Below are positions 30,253 to 38,827 of a stretch of DNA of 64,000 nt, in pieces (within the stretch, counting starts at the first letter, position 1; every line of letters begins with the position of its first letter). The notes beneath the pieces are model-generated. The model had not been told where the DNA came from and searched no databases. It saw only the letters and a list, made by a program, of their open reading frames with translations. This DNA is from Actinoplanes octamycinicus (lineage in GTDB: Bacteria > Actinomycetota > Actinomycetes > Mycobacteriales > Micromonosporaceae), in NCBI RefSeq assembly GCF_014205225.1, contig NZ_JACHNB010000001.1, positions 8,537,501-8,601,500 on the forward strand, in the 5' to 3' direction. Both the position numbers and the translations under genes were made by a program.

Positions 30253-30779
30253 CCGATCGGATGCTGTCCCGGGTCGAGCGGCTGCGCGCCGACTTCGACC
30301 ACTCGTTCTCGGTGCCGGCCCGGACCATGGACGACGACGGGGTGGAGCTGCTGGCGATCGGGGCGGGTGGGCGGGCGTACGTGCTGCGCCTGTCCCAGAC
30401 CTCCGGGCTCTACCCGGACCGCCCGGTCGTCCCGCTGCCCACCACCGTCCCGGCACTGCGCGGGCTGGCCGGTTTCGCCGGGGTCGTGGTCCCGGTCTAC
30501 GACCTGGCCGCGCTGCTCGGGCACGCCATCGCCGAGGAGCCGCGCTGGCTGGTGCTGGCCGCCGGCACGCCACCGCTAGCGCTGGCGTTCCACCAGCTCG
30601 ACCACCACGTCCGGGTGCCGGCCGCCGACGTCGTGGACGGTTCCGGGACGTCGTCCCGGGGCTGCCTGCGCGGCATGGTCCGGCTGCCGGACGGCGACCG
30701 GCCGCTCGTCGACGTGCCGGCCACCCGAGCCCTGGCCCATCGGATGGCCGGGCATGACCACCCGGAGGTGACCTCGTGA
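30249..30779 (+). CDS. CheW-type coupling protein (second copy)
   Basis: A 176-residue protein with a CheW-like domain ([24 protein letters not shown] and [22 protein letters not shown]) after an N-terminal extension of about 30 residues. It is more diverged than the first CheW, especially in the second half, so partner specificity may differ. Start ATG overlaps the cheR stop; its own stop overlaps the receptor start. Assignment rests on the beta-strand pattern and the position between cheR and mcp. Confidence 0.82.
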   Translation: MTDRMLSRVERLRADFDHSFSVPARTMDDDGVELLAIGAGGRAYVLRLSQTSGLYPDRPVVPLPTTVPALRGLAGFAGVVVPVYDLAALLGHAIAEEPRWLVLAAGTPPLALAFHQLDHHVRVPAADVVDGSGTSSRGCLRGMVRLPDGDRPLVDVPATRALAHRMAGHDHPEVTS

Positions 30780-32242
30780 CGGCTGGACCCACCATCGGCC
30801 GGAAACTCGGCATCGGCGTCGGCATCACCAGCGCCCTGACCCTGCTCTCGGTGGTGGTCGCCGCCCTGTGCCTGCTGTTCGTGGTGCACGCCAAGGACCG
30901 GGTGGTGACCGCGGCCACCAACGAGCTGGCCGGGGCGCAGAACCTCAACCGGCTGATGGAGAAGCGGCTCGGCGACTACCGGGGCTACCTGCTCTACGCC
31001 ACGCCGGAGTTCGCCGAGAACACCGCGAAGGACCGCGCCGAGTTCCGGACCCAGCTGAACGACCTGCAGAACGGCGCGGACGGCTCGATCAAGGCGACGC
31101 TGACCCGCATCGCGGAGTCCGAGGAGAAGCACGCCGCGGCGATCGACATCGTGATGGCGCAGCGGGCGAAGACGAACGACCCGGTGGCCGCCGCCAAGCA
31201 GAATAGCGACCAGGTGGTGCCGCTGCGCGACGAGGTGCAGGCGGCGATGGCCGACCTGATCGTCCGGGTCCGGGCCGCGGTGGACAACGACCGCAAGCAC
31301 TCGTCGCGGCAGGCCTCGATCGCGATCGCGATGATCGTGGTGCTCGGCATCCTCACCACCGGCAGCGCGGTGCTGGTGGCCTGGCGGCTGAGCCGGGACC
31401 TGCGCCGCGAGGTGGGCGCCGCGGTCGGGCACATCCAGAGCTCGTCGGCCCAGCTGGAGGCGGCGGCCGCGCAGCAGGTGAACGGCGGCCGCGACCAGGC
31501 CAGCGCGATGAGCGAGATCACCACCACGATCAACGAGCTGCTGATCACCTCGCGGCAGATCGCGGACAGCGCCCAGCGGGTCTCCAAGATCGCCGAGGAG
31601 ACCGAGTCGGCGGCCCGCAACGGCGACGCCACCATCGGCCAGACCCGGGCGTCGATCGCCGCGATCCGCACCCAGGTCGACCAGATCGTCCAGCACATGC
31701 TGGCGCTGGGCGAGAAGTCGCAGCAGATCGGCGGGGTGGTGGACCTGGTCTCGGAGCTGGCCGAGCAGACCAACATCCTGGCCATCAACGCCACCATCGA
31801 GGCGAGCGGGGCCGGCGAGTGGGGCCGCCGGTTCGCCGTGGTGGCCGAGGAGATCCGCAAGCTGGCCGACCGGACCGCGGCGTCGGCCAAGGAGATCCGG
31901 GCGCTGATCGACGACGTCCGGGGCGCGGTGAACACCACGGTGATGGCCACCGAGATCGGCGCGAAGGCGGTGGACGCCGGATCCCGGCAGTTCGACGACG
32001 CGACCAGCGCGTTCCGGGAGATCGCCCAGCTGGTGGCCACCACGAACGACGCCACCCGGGAGATCGAGCTCTCCACCAAGCAGCAGACCACCGCGGTCGA
32101 GCAGGTCAACGTGGCCGCCTCGGACACCGCCCGGGTGTCCCGGGAAACCGAGGCCAGCGCGGTGCAGACCAAGCAGACCGCGGCGCACCTGAGCACGCTC
32201 TCCAGCGACCTGCTGGAAATGGTCGGGACCCGGGGCCACTGA
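30776..32242 (+). CDS. Methyl-accepting chemotaxis protein (transmembrane receptor)
   Basis: A 488-residue receptor with membrane helices at about 13-37 and 180-203 enclosing a four-helix-bundle-like sensory domain of about 140 residues ([22 protein letters not shown] resembles the CHASE3/4HB class). The cytoplasmic part has the signalling tip [17 protein letters not shown] followed by [17 protein letters not shown]. No C-terminal pentapeptide tether for CheR/CheB is present, so these enzymes must be recruited another way, perhaps by the CheR TPR tail. The ligand is unknown. The HAMP region after helix 2 is short and not clearly conserved. Confidence 0.92.
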   Translation: MTAGPTIGRKLGIGVGITSALTLLSVVVAALCLLFVVHAKDRVVTAATNELAGAQNLNRLMEKRLGDYRGYLLYATPEFAENTAKDRAEFRTQLNDLQNGADGSIKATLTRIAESEEKHAAAIDIVMAQRAKTNDPVAAAKQNSDQVVPLRDEVQAAMADLIVRVRAAVDNDRKHSSRQASIAIAMIVVLGILTTGSAVLVAWRLSRDLRREVGAAVGHIQSSSAQLEAAAAQQVNGGRDQASAMSEITTTINELLITSRQIADSAQRVSKIAEETESAARNGDATIGQTRASIAAIRTQVDQIVQHMLALGEKSQQIGGVVDLVSELAEQTNILAINATIEASGAGEWGRRFAVVAEEIRKLADRTAASAKEIRALIDDVRGAVNTTVMATEIGAKAVDAGSRQFDDATSAFREIAQLVATTNDATREIELSTKQQTTAVEQVNVAASDTARVSRETEASAVQTKQTAAHLSTLSSDLLEMVGTRGH

Positions 32243-32243
32243 G

Positions 32244-34331
32244 ATGCCGGAGAACCGGGACCCGCTGCGCTACTTCCGGATCGAGGCGCAGGAGCTGGTC
32301 GAGCAGATCAGCTCCGGCGTACTCGACCTGGACCAGCGGCCCGGCCCGGAGCCGGTGGCGCGGCTGCTGCGGGTGGCGCACACGCTCAAGGGCGCGGCCC
32401 GGGTGGTGAAGCAGAAGGAGATCGCCGACCGGACCCACGAGTTCGAGGAGATCCTGGTCCCGTACCGGGACGACCCCGCCGGCCTGGCCGGCGAGCAGAT
32501 GCGCGAGCTGCTGCGGCTGAACGACGAGATCAGCGCGCAGGTGGCGGCGCTGACCCAGCCCGCGCCGGCCCCGGCTCCGCTGCCCGCCCCGGTCCTGGAG
32601 GCGCTGCCCGAGACGCCGCCGGAGGCGCTGCCCGAGACGCCGCCGGAGCCGATCGGGGTCGAGCCGCCGGCGCCCCGGTCGGCCACCGCCGACCTGGACG
32701 AGCTGCTGGACGCGATCACCGAGACGACCGCCCGGATGGCGCCGCTGCGGGCCGGCAGCCACATGGTCGAGCGGCTGCACCACACCGCCGAGACGCTCGC
32801 CGACCAGCTGCGCGGCGGCCGGACCGCGGCCGCGGTCACGCACGCCTCGGCCCGCCGGCTCGCCGGTGAGCTGGGCACCACCGGACGCCGGCTGAGCGAC
32901 GCGCTGGACCAGATCGAACGGGAGCTGGACGACGTCCGGGCCAAGGCGGAGAGCCTGCGGCTGGTGCCGGCCGGCAGCATCTTCACCGCGCTGCGCCGGG
33001 CGGTCCGGGACGCCGCGGACAGCGAGGGCAAGCAGGTCCGGTTCGTGGCGCACGGCGCCGACGTCCGGATGGGCTCGCACCTGCTCGGCCCGGCCAGCGC
33101 GGCGTTCCTGCACGTGGTCCGCAACGCGGTGGTGCACGGCGTGGAACCGGCCGCCGAGCGGCTGGCGGCCGGCAAACCGGCCGAGGGGACGGTCACCTTC
33201 GAGGTGGAGCGCAAGGGCCGGTACGCCACCTTCTGCTGCGTCGACGACGGGCGCGGCTTCGACATGGTCGCGCTGCGGCAGAAGGCGCACGCCCGGGGGT
33301 TGCCGGCGAGCGGCGAGGCGGAGGTCCTCGACCTGGTGCTGCACGGCGGGCTGAGCACCTCGGCCGCGGTCACCGAGGTGTCCGGCCGGGCGATCGGGAT
33401 GGACGTGCTGCGCGACGTCGCCACCCAGCTGCGCGGCGAGGTGAAGATCCGCAGCACCCCGGGCACCGGCTCGGTGGTCGAGCTGATCGTGCCGCTGGCC
33501 CTGCTCAGCATGACCGGGCTGCTGGTCGAGACCGGCGGCACGGTGGCCTCGCTGCCGCTGGACGCGGTCCGCGCGTGCGTGCGGCTCAGCGCCACCGAGG
33601 CGGCCACCGCGGCGGCCACCGGCAAGCTGGTCTACCAGGACACCGCCGCGCCGTTCCGGCCGCTGGCCGAGTCGCTCTACACCGGCCAGCCGGTGCCGGA
33701 CACCGCCGGGCCGGGCGCCGCGGTGCTGGTGGACACCGGCGACGGCCTGGTCGCGGTCGGCGTGGACCGGCTCTGCGGCACGCACGCGCTGGTCGCCCGG
33801 CCACTGCCGGAGCTGGCCCCGTCCACCCCGGTGATCGGCAGCGTCTCGGTCGACGGCGACGGCAATCCGCGGCTGGTCCTCGACCCGTCCGGACTGGCCC
33901 GGGAGATCCTGCGCGCGGAGAGCGCCGGTGGCCGCCCGGCGGTCGCCACCGCCGCTCCCCCGCTGCCCATCCTGGTCGTCGACGACTCGCTGACCACCCG
34001 GATGCTGGAGCGCAGCATCCTGGAGTCGGCGGGGTACGAGGTCGACCTGGCCGCCTCCGCCGAGGAGGCCCTCGACCAGGCCAGGACCCGGCGGTACGGC
34101 CTGTTCCTCACCGACATCGACATGCCCGGCATCGACGGCTTCACCTTCGTCGAGCGCACCCGCGCCGACCCGGACCTGGCCGGCGTCCCGGCGATCCTGG
34201 TCAGCTCCCGGGCCAGCGCCGCCGACCGGGAGCGCGGGATGCGGGCCGGCGCCAGCGCGTACGTGGTGAAGGGCGAGTTCGACCAGGAGGAGTTGCTGGC
34301 CCACATCCGCCGGCTGGTGGTGCGCGCATGA
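32244..34331 (+). CDS. CheA hybrid histidine kinase with C-terminal receiver
   Basis: Central kinase of the chemosensory system, 695 residues. Domain order: HPt with phospho-accepting His46 in LLRVAHTLKGAARVVK; a Pro/Glu linker; a dimerisation/HATPase region with VVRNAVVHGVE, CCVDDGRGFDM and SGRAIGMDVLRD; a CheW-like regulatory domain; and a C-terminal receiver (about 575-695) beginning PILVVDDSLTTRM with phospho-Asp in LFLTDIDMPGIDG. The fused receiver may serve as phosphate sink or internal output, which fits the absence of a separate cheY. It starts 1 nt after the mcp stop and overlaps cheB by 4 bp. Confidence 0.95.
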   Translation: MPENRDPLRYFRIEAQELVEQISSGVLDLDQRPGPEPVARLLRVAHTLKGAARVVKQKEIADRTHEFEEILVPYRDDPAGLAGEQMRELLRLNDEISAQVAALTQPAPAPAPLPAPVLEALPETPPEALPETPPEPIGVEPPAPRSATADLDELLDAITETTARMAPLRAGSHMVERLHHTAETLADQLRGGRTAAAVTHASARRLAGELGTTGRRLSDALDQIERELDDVRAKAESLRLVPAGSIFTALRRAVRDAADSEGKQVRFVAHGADVRMGSHLLGPASAAFLHVVRNAVVHGVEPAAERLAAGKPAEGTVTFEVERKGRYATFCCVDDGRGFDMVALRQKAHARGLPASGEAEVLDLVLHGGLSTSAAVTEVSGRAIGMDVLRDVATQLRGEVKIRSTPGTGSVVELIVPLALLSMTGLLVETGGTVASLPLDAVRACVRLSATEAATAAATGKLVYQDTAAPFRPLAESLYTGQPVPDTAGPGAAVLVDTGDGLVAVGVDRLCGTHALVARPLPELAPSTPVIGSVSVDGDGNPRLVLDPSGLAREILRAESAGGRPAVATAAPPLPILVVDDSLTTRMLERSILESAGYEVDLAASAEEALDQARTRRYGLFLTDIDMPGIDGFTFVERTRADPDLAGVPAILVSSRASAADRERGMRAGASAYVVKGEFDQEELLAHIRRLVVRA

Positions 34332-35395
34332 TCCGGGTGCTGGTGGTCGAGGACTCCATCACGATGCGTCACCACCTGCGCGAGGCCCTCGCCGAGGACC
34401 CGGAGCTGCAGGTGGTGGGCGAGGCGGTGACCGGCGAGCAGGCGGTCGAGATGACCGCCCGGCTGCGCCCCGACGTGATCACCATGGACATGATGCTGCC
34501 CGGGATCAGCGGGCTGCAGGCGACCGAGCACATCATGGCCGAGCATCCGACACCGATCCTGGTGGTCTCGTCGGCCGACCGGCAGGAGTTGTTCAGCACG
34601 TACAACGCGCTGGCGGCCGGCGCGGTGGACGTGATGGAGAAGCCGCGCGGCGACGACTCCGACGTGGACTGGTCACCGCGCTTACGTCGTACCGTGAGAA
34701 TGGTCTCCCGGATCCGGGTGATCACCCACCCGCGGGCCCGGCTGCACGGGCGGGTCCGGTCCGCGCCGCCGCCTCCCGCGGCCCCGGCCGCGTCGCTGCC
34801 CGCCACGAACCCGATGGCGCTGGTCGCGGTCGGCGCGTCGACCGGCGGGCCGGGCGCGCTCACCGAGCTGCTCCGTGACCTGCCGCCGACCTTCCGCACC
34901 CCGGTGCTGGTGGTCCAGCACATCGCGGCCAGCGAGCAGTTCGCGGTGGCGTTCTCCGACTGGCTGGCCGGGCAGACCGGGCGCAACGTGCGCTACGCGA
35001 CCGACGGCCTCAAGGTGAGCGGCCTGGCCGGTCAGGTGCTGCTCGCGCCGCCGGACCGGCACCTCTACCTGCGCGACCACACGCTGCGGCTGTCCAGCGG
35101 GCCGCCCCGGCACTCCTGCCGGCCCTCGGTCGACGTGCTGTTCGAGTCGGTGGCCACCGAGTTCGGCAACCTGGCGGCCGGCTGCCTGCTCACCGGCATG
35201 GGCCGGGACGGCGCGGCCGGGCTGCTGCAGATGCGGCAGCGCGGCGCGGTCACCTTCGCCCAGGACGAGCAGACCTGCACGGTCTACGGCATGCCGCGGG
35301 AGGCGGCGCTGCTCGGCGCGGCCACCTTCATCCTGTCCCCGTCCCGGATCTCGGCGCGGCTGGCCGAGCTGCACCCGGCGGTGATCCGCCGATGA
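34328..35395 (+). CDS. CheB-type protein-glutamate methylesterase
   Basis: Receptor-demethylating response regulator, 355 residues. An N-terminal receiver (VLVVEDSITMRHHL, phospho-acceptor Asp54 in VITMDMMLPG) is joined by a Pro/Ala linker to a methylesterase domain with the catalytic triad region: Ser in VAVGASTGGPGAL, His in VLVVQHI and Asp in TGMGRDGAAG. All key residues are present, so adaptation with CheR is expected. 4-bp overlaps on both sides indicate coupled translation. Confidence 0.95.
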   Translation: MIRVLVVEDSITMRHHLREALAEDPELQVVGEAVTGEQAVEMTARLRPDVITMDMMLPGISGLQATEHIMAEHPTPILVVSSADRQELFSTYNALAAGAVDVMEKPRGDDSDVDWSPRLRRTVRMVSRIRVITHPRARLHGRVRSAPPPPAAPAASLPATNPMALVAVGASTGGPGALTELLRDLPPTFRTPVLVVQHIAASEQFAVAFSDWLAGQTGRNVRYATDGLKVSGLAGQVLLAPPDRHLYLRDHTLRLSSGPPRHSCRPSVDVLFESVATEFGNLAAGCLLTGMGRDGAAGLLQMRQRGAVTFAQDEQTCTVYGMPREAALLGAATFILSPSRISARLAELHPAVIRR

Positions 35396-37389
35396 GCCCG
35401 ACCGTGCTGATCGTCGACGACAGCCTGACCGTGCGGATGGACCTGCACGACGCGTTCTCCGACGACGGGTTCCGCACCATCCTGTGCGCGACCGGCGCGG
35501 AGGCCCGGGACGCGTTCGCCAGCGCCGAGTTCGACGCCGCGATCCTGGACGTGCTGCTGCCCGACGCGGACGGCCTGGAGCTGCTCACCGAGTTGCGCGG
35601 CTCGGCGGCGCACGCCGACGTGGTGACCATGCTGCTCTCGGTGGAGAGCGAGGTCACCGACCGGCTGGCCGGGTTGCGGATCGGCGCCGACGAGTACGTC
35701 GGCAAGCCCTACGACGCCGGTTACGTGGTGGCCCGCACCCGGCAGCTGCTCGGCGACACCCCGGACAGCGCCGGCGGCGGACCCACCATCCTGGTCATCG
35801 ACGACAGCACCACGTTCCGCGAGCGGCTGCGGGACCTGCTCGAACCGGAGGGGTACGCGGTGCTCACCGCGGCCAGCGGCGAGGAGGGGCTGCGGATGGC
35901 CGCCGACCGCCGGCCGAACGCGGTGATCGTCGACGGCGTGATGCCGGGCATCGACGGCGCCACGGTGATCCGCCGGATCCGGCTCGACCCGGCGCTGCGC
36001 GACACGCCCTGCCTGCTGATGACCGCCGCCGACGACTACGCCACCGAGATGCAGATGCTGGAGGCCGGCGCCGACGCGTTCGTCCGCAAGCAGCAGGACC
36101 TGGCGGTGGTGCTGGCGAAACTGGCCGCGGTGCTGCGGCAGGCCGCCGAGCAGCTGCCGATCGAGGCGATCGGCAGCCTGCACGGTCCGGGCAAGGTGCT
36201 CACCGTCAGCCCGGACCGGGCCGAGCTGGAGGTGTGGGCCGAGACGCTGCGCGCCGACGGCTACGACATCGTCCAATGCTGCACCGTCGACGACGCGCTG
36301 GCCCTGCTCGGCGAGCAGCATGCCGACTGCATCGTGCTCGGTCTCGACGGTGACCTGCCGCGGGCCCGCGAGGCGTGCCAGCGGATCCGGGAGGTGCCGC
36401 AGGTCGGCGAGCTGCCGCTGATCATGGCCGGCCGGGAGGAGGCGATGCTGGACTGCCTGGCCGCCGGGGCCGACGACTACGTGCGGCTGGCCGACGGCGC
36501 GGAGGGGCTGCGGGTGCACGTGCGCGCCCAGATCCGCCGCAAGCAGTCGCACGACGAGTCCCGCCGGATCCGCGAGGAGCTGATGCGCCGCGAGCTGGAC
36601 GCCGCCGAGGAGCGCGCGGCCCGCCAGCTGGCCGAGACCCGGGCCGCGATGGTCGAGGAACTGGAGTGGCGCAACCGGGAGCTGGAGGCGTTCTCCGGCT
36701 CGGTCTCGCACGACCTGCGCGGCCCGCTCCAGGTGATCTCCAGTTTCGCCGAGCACATGCTGGAGGAGGCCGACGACGAGGAGCTCGGCGAGCAGACCCG
36801 GCACCGGCTGACCCGGATCCACGCGGCCGCGCTGCGGATGGCCGACCTGGTCGAGTCGCTGCTGATCCTGGCCCGGGCCAGCCGCGGCGAGCTGCGCCGG
36901 ACCACCTTCGACCTGACCGCGACGGCCCGGCAGGTGTGCGCCGAGGTGGCCGCCCGCGACCCGGAGCACAAGGTCGACTTCGAGGTGCAGGAGGGGATGA
37001 CCGCGGACGCCGACGAGGGCCTGGTCCGGGTGATCCTGGAGAACCTGGTCAACAACGCGGTCAAGTTCACCCGCAAGATCGAGGACCCGGTGATCACGGT
37101 GGGCTGTCAGGACGGGCGTTTCTTCGTACGGGACAACGGCGCGGGCTTCCCGGCCGGCAAGGCGGGCGAGCTGTTCCGCCCGTTCGCCCGGTTGCACGAC
37201 GCCCGGGACTTCCCGGGCACCGGGATCGGGCTGACCACTGTGCACCGGGCGGTGGAGCGGCACGGCGGGGAGATCCGGGCGGAGGGCGAGGAGGGGCAGG
37301 GCGCCACCTTCTGGTTCACCCTGCCCCCGGCCGACGACGGCAGCTACAGCGGCCCGGACCGGCGCGGCCAGCCGCGACGCGCCGGCTGA
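35392..37389 (+). CDS. Hybrid histidine kinase with three N-terminal receiver domains
   Basis: A 665-residue soluble signalling protein. Receiver 1 (residues 3-120) has phospho-Asp53 in AAILDVLLPDADG; receiver 2 (about 131-250) has Asp181 in AVIVDGVMPGIDG; receiver 3 (about 267-385) has Gly317 where the acceptor Asp belongs and lacks the acidic pair, so it is a pseudo-receiver. A coiled-coil linker (about 385-430) leads to HisKA with His440 in SGSVSHDLRGPLQ and a HATPase domain with NLVNNAVKFT, DNGAGFP and GTGIGL. No membrane helix. It probably takes phosphate from the CheA module and acts as the system's output or a cross-talk node. It ends tail-to-tail with the flippase gene. Confidence 0.92.
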   Translation: MSPTVLIVDDSLTVRMDLHDAFSDDGFRTILCATGAEARDAFASAEFDAAILDVLLPDADGLELLTELRGSAAHADVVTMLLSVESEVTDRLAGLRIGADEYVGKPYDAGYVVARTRQLLGDTPDSAGGGPTILVIDDSTTFRERLRDLLEPEGYAVLTAASGEEGLRMAADRRPNAVIVDGVMPGIDGATVIRRIRLDPALRDTPCLLMTAADDYATEMQMLEAGADAFVRKQQDLAVVLAKLAAVLRQAAEQLPIEAIGSLHGPGKVLTVSPDRAELEVWAETLRADGYDIVQCCTVDDALALLGEQHADCIVLGLDGDLPRAREACQRIREVPQVGELPLIMAGREEAMLDCLAAGADDYVRLADGAEGLRVHVRAQIRRKQSHDESRRIREELMRRELDAAEERAARQLAETRAAMVEELEWRNRELEAFSGSVSHDLRGPLQVISSFAEHMLEEADDEELGEQTRHRLTRIHAAALRMADLVESLLILARASRGELRRTTFDLTATARQVCAEVAARDPEHKVDFEVQEGMTADADEGLVRVILENLVNNAVKFTRKIEDPVITVGCQDGRFFVRDNGAGFPAGKAGELFRPFARLHDARDFPGTGIGLTTVHRAVERHGGEIRAEGEEGQGATFWFTLPPADDGSYSGPDRRGQPRRAG

Positions 37390-37393
37390 CCGG

Positions 37394-38827
37394 TCAGGCG
37401 ACCGCGCGGGTATCCCGGCGCAGGCCGCGCAGCACCAGCAGGAACCAGACCAGCGCGGTCGCCCCGCCGGCCCACCGGATCGCCAGGGTCAGCGGGGTCT
37501 CGGCGAGGCCGGCGACGCCCAGCGCGAGCAGCACGCCGAGGGCGAGCTGCAGGCGGATCCGGACCGGTGTGGGCGGGATCGCCGACCCGCGGCCGAAGGC
37601 GAGCAGGACCAGGAACAGCAATCCGTACGCGACCAGCGTCGCCCCGGCCGCGCCGGCCAGCCCCCACACCGGCACGAAGAGCAGGTTGAGCAGCACGTTC
37701 ACCACCGCGGCGAGGATCGTGGCGGTGGCGGTCAGCACGGTCCGGCCCTGGGCGGTCAGCGCCTGGACCACGGCCAGCTGCGCGGTGAACGGGATGGCCG
37801 CGAGCAGCACCAGCGCCATCACGAAGCCGAGCTGCTCGGTGTGGTACGACGCCGGCGCCCAGAGATGCGCGACCAGCGGCGCCCCGAACGCGAAGCCGGC
37901 CAGCACCGGCACCATCAGCCGGTACAGCGCGTCCCGGCCGGCCGCCACCGCGGTCCGCCGCTCGGTCTCGTCGGCGATCCCGAAGAACCGGGGCATCCAC
38001 GCGCTGTTCAGGATCGACAGCAGCAGCATCGGCATCGACGCGACGTTGTAGGCGACCTGGTAGCGGGCCACCTCCTCGGCGCTCAGCTGGGCGCCGATGA
38101 TCAGCCGGTCCGAGGTGTTCAGCAGGAAGGTGCTCATCTCGGCCGGCACCAGCGGCAGCGCGAACCGCAGCGCCCGGTCCAACAGGTCGCGCTGCCACCA
38201 GCCGGTCCAGGCCGGGCGGGCCAGCAGGATCCCGGTCAGCGCGGCCGCGCCCTGGGCGCCCACCGCGCAGGCCAGGAAGACCTCCGCCGAGGGCCGGTAG
38301 AAGTGGATCGCCGCGAGGCTCGCCACGTTGAGCACCACCGACTGGAAGAAGGTCACCGAGACGAACGCGGCCAGCCGGTCCTGGCTGCGCAGCAACGCCA
38401 GGGTCACCGCGGTCGCGGCGGCCGCGCCGGCCCAGAGCACGCCGAGCCGGACCGGCCGGAGATCACCGGACAGGCCCAGCGGGGCGCTCCACCAGGCCGC
38501 CGTGACCCAGCCCAGCACCGTGACGGCCACGGCGACCAGCAGGGCCGCGGCGGTGAGCCGGCGGGCGCCGAGCGGGTTGCGGCGGGCGGCGTACTCCCGC
38601 TGCACCGCGGACTGCAGGCTCAGCCCGGCGAACACGAAGATCACCTGGTGGATGGCGATCGCCGCGGTGACCGTGCCGTACTGCCCGACGCCGAGGACCC
38701 GGGTGATCAGCGGCGTGCAGAGCGCCGCGAAGATCAGCTGGGTGGCGTACAGGATCATGTACAGCGATTCCCGACCCAGCAGCTTCGCGAGGTGACCGCG
38801 AGTCTGCGCCGTGTCGGTCACCGTCAC
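37394..38827 (-). CDS. Polysaccharide flippase (Wzx/MATE-like)
   Basis: A 477-residue membrane protein with about 12-14 hydrophobic helices of the oligosaccharide-flippase superfamily. The N-terminus YATQLIFAALCTPLITRVLGVGQYG is the typical first helix pair, and EMSTFLLNTSDRLIIGAQLSAEEVARYQVAYNV marks the second half. It should move lipid-linked saccharide units across the membrane for the glycans made by the adjacent glycosyltransferases. The GTG at 38827 overlaps the preceding stop (GTGA). Last gene of the polysaccharide operon; its stop faces that of the chemosensory kinase. Confidence 0.9.
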   Translation of the reverse strand: MTVTDTAQTRGHLAKLLGRESLYMILYATQLIFAALCTPLITRVLGVGQYGTVTAAIAIHQVIFVFAGLSLQSAVQREYAARRNPLGARRLTAAALLVAVAVTVLGWVTAAWWSAPLGLSGDLRPVRLGVLWAGAAAATAVTLALLRSQDRLAAFVSVTFFQSVVLNVASLAAIHFYRPSAEVFLACAVGAQGAAALTGILLARPAWTGWWQRDLLDRALRFALPLVPAEMSTFLLNTSDRLIIGAQLSAEEVARYQVAYNVASMPMLLLSILNSAWMPRFFGIADETERRTAVAAGRDALYRLMVPVLAGFAFGAPLVAHLWAPASYHTEQLGFVMALVLLAAIPFTAQLAVVQALTAQGRTVLTATATILAAVVNVLLNLLFVPVWGLAGAAGATLVAYGLLFLVLLAFGRGSAIPPTPVRIRLQLALGVLLALGVAGLAETPLTLAIRWAGGATALVWFLLVLRGLRRDTRAVA

